DNA of 64,000 bases, taken from Holothuria scabra (Eukaryota; Echinodermata; Holothuroidea; Aspidochirotida; Holothuriidae). The stretch spans positions 49,682,394 through 49,746,393 of the forward strand of contig CM074181.1 in assembly GCA_037179385.1 (NCBI GenBank), written 5' to 3'. Position 1 is the first letter of the stretch, and each line of letters begins with the position of its first letter. The notes beneath the pieces were generated by a model. That model had not been told where the DNA came from. It searched no databases and saw only the letters and a list, made by a program, of their open reading frames with translations. Below, in pieces: positions 59,101 through 64,000 of the stretch. A program made the translations under genes and the position numbers.

Positions 59101-62100
59101 GAGGCTTCCTAAAGTAAAAGCATACAGAAAGCACAAAAGTAAGATGAAAAATATGGCACCATTGCCCATTCCACAGCATTGCAAAGACTAGTAAATCAAT
59201 AATGTAACTGCAGTTAGATGGAGTTTTACAGCCCAGTTTCCAACCTACTTGTTCAAGTCGAGCCGGCCACGGCCTTTTTCCAGTTGTGACTCACTGGCTT
59301 GTTTTCCCTACTCCATTGCTCGGGCAGAGCATCACGCACAATGGCAGTACTGTAGGTTCCTTTCTTAGAGTCTTTGGTATGACTCAACCTGGGAAGCGAA
59401 CCCAGGCCTTCTGTGTGAGAGGCGGATGCTCTACCGTTAGACCAAACATGCGGTGTTTGGTCGCGATGTAACTGCATGTACAATAGTTTTACTACAGGAG
59501 CTCAACCTCAAATTGTCCACCTTGACTACAGTCAGAATTAAAAGAACATCAGCACTTATCAAAACTTGAAGTGTACATGAATAAAGCTTGCAAGACCAAC
59601 ATTGACTACCGAAGGACAAAAAAGTCTACGTATAGATGAATCCGGACAGATTGTGACGGTCTGATTTTAGTCCGCCATTAACTGGGGTTCATCACTTTTA
59701 ATCTTTAAATTTCCTTCCTTACTTGTTCCATGGATGGTTGTACACTGAAGTGTGTCTCAGTTTTCTCAACTTCACTGAATATGCAGATTTGAAATTCACG
59801 GTGACAATAAATGAAGACGATTATAGGCTGATTGACCCCACTAATGGCTGCACACAGTCACTAAAAACAAGTGCTTATCGGATTCATCTATATCTTTTGA
59901 TAAGAAGGTTAATTTTAACAAATTTCTATAAATTGAACTGAGGTTTGGACAAAATGCCCTTCCAAATGCCAAACATTACAGTTAGTGCTCTACAGTACAT
60001 GAGAAGAAATATATATCTCCAGCTTTTTCCACAACATAGAAGTCTTTCATTAATCTCTGTGTAATTACATACTGTACTTAAAAAATTAAAGCCTGAGGGT
60101 CTAAATTTAGGACATCATGTGGGCTCAAAAGCATATTGATAAGACTAATGGTACAGTACCATTCCCAGTAAGTGCAGTAAGGAGTTCTTTTGATCCCAAG
60201 CTTTCTGCAATAATCCTATCCGTATCAACCGACTGCATGGTTAAGTGGTTAGAGCATCAGACTTGTAGTCGGGAGGTCAAGAGTTGGAGTCCTGGCTGGA
60301 TCATACCGAAGACTTAACCAGAATGCAAAAATGCACTGAGGTTTCGATGATACATACAAGCTCTTTTCAATGAAATGCTACATTTCTTGTAACAACTGGT
60401 GACCTAAAGGGACCTTTGACTCCACCTGTTAGTAACTGGTTTTTCTTTTAACTAAAACATTTCTACATTCAAAAAGCCAAATTTCATACTGTGCCTTAAG
60501 ATATTCTGCAAACAAGCTGCTTACTGTACATCATAACACATCAAAATATCAAATTTGAAATGTATCCAAGTTTCCTACCTTGATATATAGTGTAAACAAG
60601 GTTTTCTGAGTTTGAGACCCTTTGACCCCAAATGACCTTTGACCTCTACCAAAATCGAAAAGATTCTTCCTTACATTATAATGCATCAACATATCAGGTT
60701 TGAAATCAATCCAAGCTTCCTAATATGAGATATGGTGTAAACAAGGATTTCGGGGTTTGACCCCACGTGACCCCAAATGACCTTTGACCTCTACCAAAAT
60801 TGATTAGGTTCTTCCTCACATCATAACACATCAACATATCACGTTTGAAATGAATGCAAGTTTCCTACCTTGAGATAAAGTGTAAACAAGGATTTCAGGT
60901 TTTGACCCGATGTGACCCCAAATGACCTTTGACCTCCACCAAAATCAATAGGGTCCTTCCTCACATCAAAACGCATCAACATAGCAAGTTTGAAATGAAT
61001 CCAAGTTTCCTACCATGATGTATAGTGTAAACAAGGATTTCGGGGGTTTGACTCCATGTGACCCCAAATGACCTTGACCTCTACCAAAATTGATTGCGTT
61101 CTTCCTCACATCATAATGCATCAACATATCAAGTTTGAAATGAATCCAAGTTCCTACCTTGCGATACAGTGTAAACAAGGATTTCAGGTTTTGACCCGAT
61201 GTGACCCCAAATGACCTTTGACCTCCACCAAAATCAATAGGGTCCTTCCTTACATCATAACGCATCAATGTATCAAGTTTGAAATCAATCCAAGTTTCCT
61301 ACCATGAGATATCGTGTAAACTAGGATCTCGGGGTTTGACCCCATGTGACCCCAAATGACCTTTGACCTCCACCAAAATTGATAGGGTTCTTCTTACATC
61401 ATAGCGCATCTACATATCAAGTTTGAAATTAGTCCAAGTTTCCTATCTTGAGATATTGTGTTAAAAATTTTTTTCAGGATTTGTCCCGATGTGACCCTAA
61501 ATGACCTTTGACCTCTACCAAAATTGATTAGGTTCTTCCTCACATCATAACGCATCAACATATCAGGGGCCTGTTCCACAAAGAGTTACGCATGAACTTA
61601 AGTATGATTTACTGTTGGCTTAAGTATGGTGAATAAAAGTTAAGATTGTGCGTAACTCTTCGTGGAACGGCCCCCAGGTTTGAAATGAATGCAAGTTTCC
61701 TACCTTGAGATATAGTGTAAACAAGGATTTCGGTTTTTGACCCCCTGTGACCCCAGATGACCTTTGACCTCAACCAAAATAAATAGGGTTCTTCCTCTCA
61801 GTATGGGGTATCTGTGTACCAAGTTTGAGAACTGTCAGATCTTCCCTTCTCAAGATATCGTGTAAACAAGCAAAGTGTCACAAACACACACACATACACA
61901 CACACACACACACACGCATGCACACACACACACAACACGCACATACACACATACATACACACGCACGCTGTCATGAATGCATAGGTTTCCAAAGACAGGA
62001 ACCTACTGTACTGCCATTGGACTGGGCCATTTTATTTTATTTCTGTTTTCCTTTTAATGGTGATTCCATTACACTGTGCTGCTTTGCAACCCATACAGAT

Positions 62101-64000
62101 TAATTTCTCACTCACCATTGCTGCAGCTTCCACAAGCTAGCACTGTAACACTTGTTTACAACCATCACTTAGTTAGTTGGATTGAGTTAATTACTGTCCA
62201 GTTTCCATCCTATTGGCTCAAGTCAAGCCAGCCCTGGCCTTTTTCGAGTTGTGGCTCACTGGCTTGTTTTCCCTACTCCATTGCTGTATGTGGAGCATCA
62301 CGCACAACCGTCAGTCTTGCAGACTATACGTGCACATTCATACAAGCTTGCTGAGCAGCCAGTACAAACTTGAGGCTTGCCCGTAAGAGACTTGATTCTT
62401 TTGCAACTCTTTAATGTCATCATTTTCAACTTATTTTATCTATCCAAGAATTTAGATGAACATATTTTATGATTTTTTACTGTATCATCCAAGCAGCTTT
62501 GGCATTGTGTGACATTTGCTGGATATTCATTAAGATCATCATGGGATGAACTTTGAGTTGTTCTGTCTGTTATATTGAAAGCTTTTTGTGGACTACAGAG
62601 ATAAGTGGTTTAAAACTGGACCACACAAAATGCTACAACACCAGTTGCAGGAGATCTATACAAGTCTCTCAAGCAACCAAGACCTTTGCTCTTTGATGCA
62701 CAGTGTATAAACAGGGATCAGCCACATGCTATCCTTGCAATGACTCAGCTAATGTAGGAACATTGGGCCCAGTGAGTGTGAGAACTTGTTAGCGGGTATT
62801 ACTGGCCTAGGCTTGTTGATCGGTGTGGGTAGGTTAAGCACAGTGTGTATTGGAGTTACAATGAGTAGAACTGGAAAGGAAAGAAAGTGAGAAGTTGGTT
62901 TTTCTACAGCGGTGTATTTGGGAGAGGTCTGATGGGCTCCATTAATAGGGGGAATTAGTGACAGAGAAGAATCCTAATAGCTGAGAGGTAATATCTCGAG
63001 AGACTAGGGGCAAGTTTATTGTACTAGGTGCTCAGCATAGGCAATAGAGTATGGAAAACAAGCCAGTGAGCCCATTTGGAAAAAAGGCTAGGGCAGGCTC
63101 AACTTAAACAGATTGGTTAGAGTCTGTGCTGTAAAACTCCATCTAGCTAATTAGCTAGATCTGTTACATAACCTCACTCTTCTACAGCAGGAAAAAATTC
63201 CAGTTGAAGCCTGTTGGAAGGGTTTTAACAGGTACTGTACAACAGGTAACTGGAAACAAAATTAACAGGTTTTAACAGGAATTTAACAGATACCAACAGG
63301 AAGCTGTTAGTGTTTTCGGCTTTACCTGTTGATGCCTGTTGACTTGCATAACCCCAATATTAAATTAATTGGAACATTGCTTGTTTATACCTGTTACTAC
63401 ATACATGTTCAAACGTGTTGGAATTTCAACAGGTCTCAACAGGAAGTTTTTCCTAGGACATTACACCTTCCTCTTGTCAATGAAAGCTAATTACCATTAT
63501 CTCCCAATGTCCATACAAGAATTGGTGGGAGGAATCGATCTGAGAAAGTGTCTGCCTGTTTTATTGCAGCTTCTTTGGCGATGTTTATGTCAGAGATGAC
63601 GACAGCCCTTACACCTCCAATGTACATGGTAAAGATTCCACCATACTTTTCTGCCAGTTCACAGATGACCTGGGATAATAAACAAGGCATGTTATATTGT
63701 AGAATGCTAAGCACTTCAATCCCAAAAGTGTTTCAAGGCAATAATTAAAGCATTGCAAAACTACTTTGAACTTCTGAAAAATCATACTGTAACTGCAGTA
63801 AGTAGAAAGTTTTGCTTTGAAATGTTACATAAACTACATGGCATGACATTGTTTTTATATAACCTATGGGTTGTACTGTTGTAAGTGTTGTAATGCAATG
63901 TGTTGTAATGAACTATATAGCAACAAATGTACTGTACAGTGCAGTATCACAAGTTGACCTAAAATTTTACAGTACTTACCTCTGCGGAAAGGTTCAAGAT
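52952..64000 (-). CDS. Cytochrome P450, CYP2 clan (gene B, 5' end beyond window)
   Basis: Exons on the minus strand are a probable exon 1 tail at 64000-63980, then 63669-63495, 59108-58480, 55902-55720, 54161-54017 and 53130-52952. Exons 2-6 total 1311 bases (436 residues plus TAA) and have exactly the gene A lengths and phases. The same functional residues are present: WKERR, GGTDTT, ExxR (EIQR), FGIGRRVCLG with the haem Cys, and the FRICVTPR terminus. Over exon 3, I count 21 residue differences from gene A in about 209, seven of them clustered in a nine-residue stretch of the F-G loop. Role as for gene A: ER monooxygenase, substrate unknown, possibly shifted in specificity. The large intron 2 holds a Helentron-like array element and SINEs. 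No defect is visible in what can be read. Confidence 0.9.
54017..54161 (-). CDS. Gene B exon 5
   Basis: This encodes GTQVFFNLWG, HDPKVWKNP, FDPNNFL and PEEFIPFGIG. It ends in phase 1 at GTTTGT. Same length as gene A exon 5. Confidence 0.93.
55720..55902 (-). CDS. Gene B exon 4: K helix
   Basis: This encodes VQEEIDRVVGTDRQPSCEDR, then PYIDALLMEIQRF with ExxR, and ends VGYNIPK before GTAAAC. It lacks an ATG near its start, so it is easy to overlook by open-frame searches. Confidence 0.93.
56187..56458. mobile_element. TTAA-flanked MITE, copy 2 (gene B intron 3)
   Basis: TTAA at 56187-56190 and 56455-56458 flank imperfect inverted ends AGGGCAGGAGCAGTC and GACTGCTCTTTACCT. A TTAA duplication is typical of piggyBac or Kolobok elements; I cannot decide between them. 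Non-coding. Confidence 0.6.
56925..57375. repeat. Two-copy tandem duplication, about 225-bp unit
   Basis: CATTTCATGAACACTTGTAA (56925) and CATTTCATGAACATGTGTAA (about 57150) begin two similar units. Both contain AGGTTCATTA.AGGGTTAATA, AGTGCAG.GCATCTCTC and GGCAATGG.TTTATAATACTC. It lies in gene B intron 3. Confidence 0.75.
57833..58040 (+). repeat. tRNA-derived SINE, family S (gene B intron 3)
   Basis: The head TCAATGGTCAAGTGGTCAAA...GGAGTTCGACTCCTG contains A- and B-box-like blocks. The body runs through ATCATACCGAAGA, TGGAACCCAATG and GAAAACAAGCCAGTTAGTCA. The stems do not pair as in a working tRNA. Confidence 0.65.
58480..59108 (-). CDS. Gene B exon 3 (629 bases)
   Basis: This runs from GSLFFKNGHEWKERRKF to TTLDPEIQDK and includes the I-helix GGGTDTT. 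It differs from gene A mainly at the F-G loop (VYGYLLTGI here, LYSFIPSGF in gene A). Confidence 0.95.
59212..59460 (-). repeat. tRNA-derived SINE, family S (gene B intron 2)
   Basis: The minus strand starts with a tRNA-like head (GGTCTAACGGTAGAGCATCC, TGGGTTCGCTTCCCA), then GGAACCTACAGTACTGCCAT, AAACAAGCCAGTGAGTCACA and AAAAAGGCCGTGGCC, and ends near CCATCTAACT. This is the fullest copy in the window. Anticodon-stem mismatches argue against a functional tRNA. Confidence 0.7.
60231..60315 (+). repeat. SINE head, split by an array element
   Basis: GCATGGTTAAGTGGTTAGAG and GGAGTCCTGGCTGG form a tRNA-like head ending at ACCGAAGACTTA. The SINE body appears to resume at about 61988 (CAAAGACAGGAACCTACTGT, ACTGCCATTG) beyond the 60316-61990 element. 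Confidence 0.6.
60316..61990 (+). mobile_element. Helentron-like element with 145-bp array, type 1 copy C (gene B intron 2)
   Basis: The left end AACCAGAATGCAAAAATGCA and GGTTTCGATGA (60340-60350) matches copies A and B. TGACCT blocks at 60633, 60778, 60923, 61069, 61212, 61358, 61502 and 61758 give eight main units. The last gap is enlarged by the palindromic MITE 61566-61675. A CA microsatellite (61880-61965) and GCATAGGTTTC follow, but the terminal TCATCGAAACC is lost and SINE body sequence follows instead. The element sits inside a SINE copy. Confidence 0.72.
61566..61675. repeat. Palindromic MITE, copy 2 (inside array element copy C)
   Basis: This is the same element as 13836-13940 (CCTGTTCCACAAAGAGTTAC ... 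GTAACTCTTCGTGGAAC). It enlarges one array period from 145 to 256 bases. A 3-4 base flanking duplication (AGG or CAGG) is possible. Confidence 0.72.
62160..62330 (-). repeat. SINE family S fragment
   Basis: Complement of the family body: TTGTGGCTCACTGGCTTGTT, TTCCCTACTCCATTGCT, GAGCATCACGCACAA and GGCCTTTTTC match 59212-59345. The tRNA head is absent. Confidence 0.6.
62331..63044. other. Gene B intron 2, no feature recognised
   Basis: No exon, repeat or RNA gene is recognised here. Confidence 0.3.
63045..63160 (+). repeat. SINE family S tail
   Basis: GGAAAACAAGCCAGTGAGCC, AAAAAGGCTAGGGCAGGCTC and AAACTCCATCTAGCTAATTA match the SINE tail. Just downstream, 63200-63440 has many AACAGGT/ACCTGTT words, a local low-complexity cluster. 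Confidence 0.55.
63495..63669 (-). CDS. Gene B exon 2
   Basis: This encodes VICELAEKYGGIFTMYIG through FSDRFLPPILVWTLGDN. It starts in phase 0 after CCCAG and ends in phase 1 before GTAATT, with the same length as in gene A. Confidence 0.92.
63980..64000 (-). CDS. Gene B exon 1, last 21 bases (probable)
   Basis: The minus strand reads ILNLSAE followed by a consensus donor GAG|GTAAGT. Phase 0 and the Glu before the junction match gene A exon 1. It lies 310 bases upstream of exon 2. The call rests on donor quality and phase only. Confidence 0.6.

Noticed and set aside
59360..59460. tRNA gene on the minus strand (A- and B-box-like)
   Set aside because: The anticodon stem has mismatches, and SINE body sequence shared with other copies follows directly, so it is a tRNA-derived SINE head. 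The same holds at 28600, 57833 and 60231.

Overview
This is eukaryotic, metazoan DNA. It has spliced genes with long introns, AT-rich intergenic sequence, CR1/L2-type LINEs, tRNA-derived SINEs, hAT-like elements and many MITE-sized repeats. The P450 type and repeat types suggest a marine invertebrate deuterostome; an echinoderm such as a sea cucumber is my best guess, but this is inference and not proven by the sequence.

The only convincing host genes are two paralogous CYP2-clan cytochrome P450 genes, tandem and both on the minus strand. Gene A (15422-28516) is complete: six exons join in frame to 496 residues, with membrane anchor, proline-rich hinge, helix-C WxxxR, I-helix GGTDTT, ExxR and the haem-binding Cys442. 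Gene B (52952 to beyond 64000) has exons 2-6 with the same lengths and phases, plus what looks like the last 21 bases of exon 1 at the right edge. The proteins should be ER-membrane monooxygenases fed by P450 reductase. They differ most in the F-G loop region that shapes the substrate channel.

Nearly everything else is mobile DNA. 1-15 kb: a dispersed repeat, a LINE remnant split by a hAT element with a perfect 8-bp target duplication, CpG-rich MITEs, a 0.4-kb inverted repeat and a 1.9-kb foldback element with tandem-repeat arms. 15-28.5 kb: gene A, with introns holding tandem arrays and a 1.6-kb repeat element. 30.5-38.2 kb: a nested stack in which a CR1-like LINE is interrupted by a LINE 3' fragment and by a minus-strand LINE, which is itself split by a 3.8-kb element. 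39-48 kb: a Tc1/mariner-like MITE, a second copy of the left-edge repeat split by hAT elements (one carrying another nested element), and a 236-bp hAT MITE. 48-53 kb: gene-poor. 53-64 kb: gene B with SINEs, a TTAA-flanked MITE and another array element in its introns.

The most striking signal is a family of non-autonomous elements found four times (20.8-22.4, 33.6-37.4, 41.2-42.9 and 60.3-62.0 kb). Each has subterminal inverted repeats, an internal array with a 145-bp period, a CA microsatellite and (in three copies) a 3' hairpin. This is the architecture of Helentron-derived (DINE-1/HINE-like) elements. Each array unit carries four ordered nuclear-receptor half-sites (DR4-DR4-DR1, including the perfect DR1 AGGTCAAAGGTCA). 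One copy lies in an intron of each P450 gene, which makes transposon-delivered nuclear-receptor control a testable idea.
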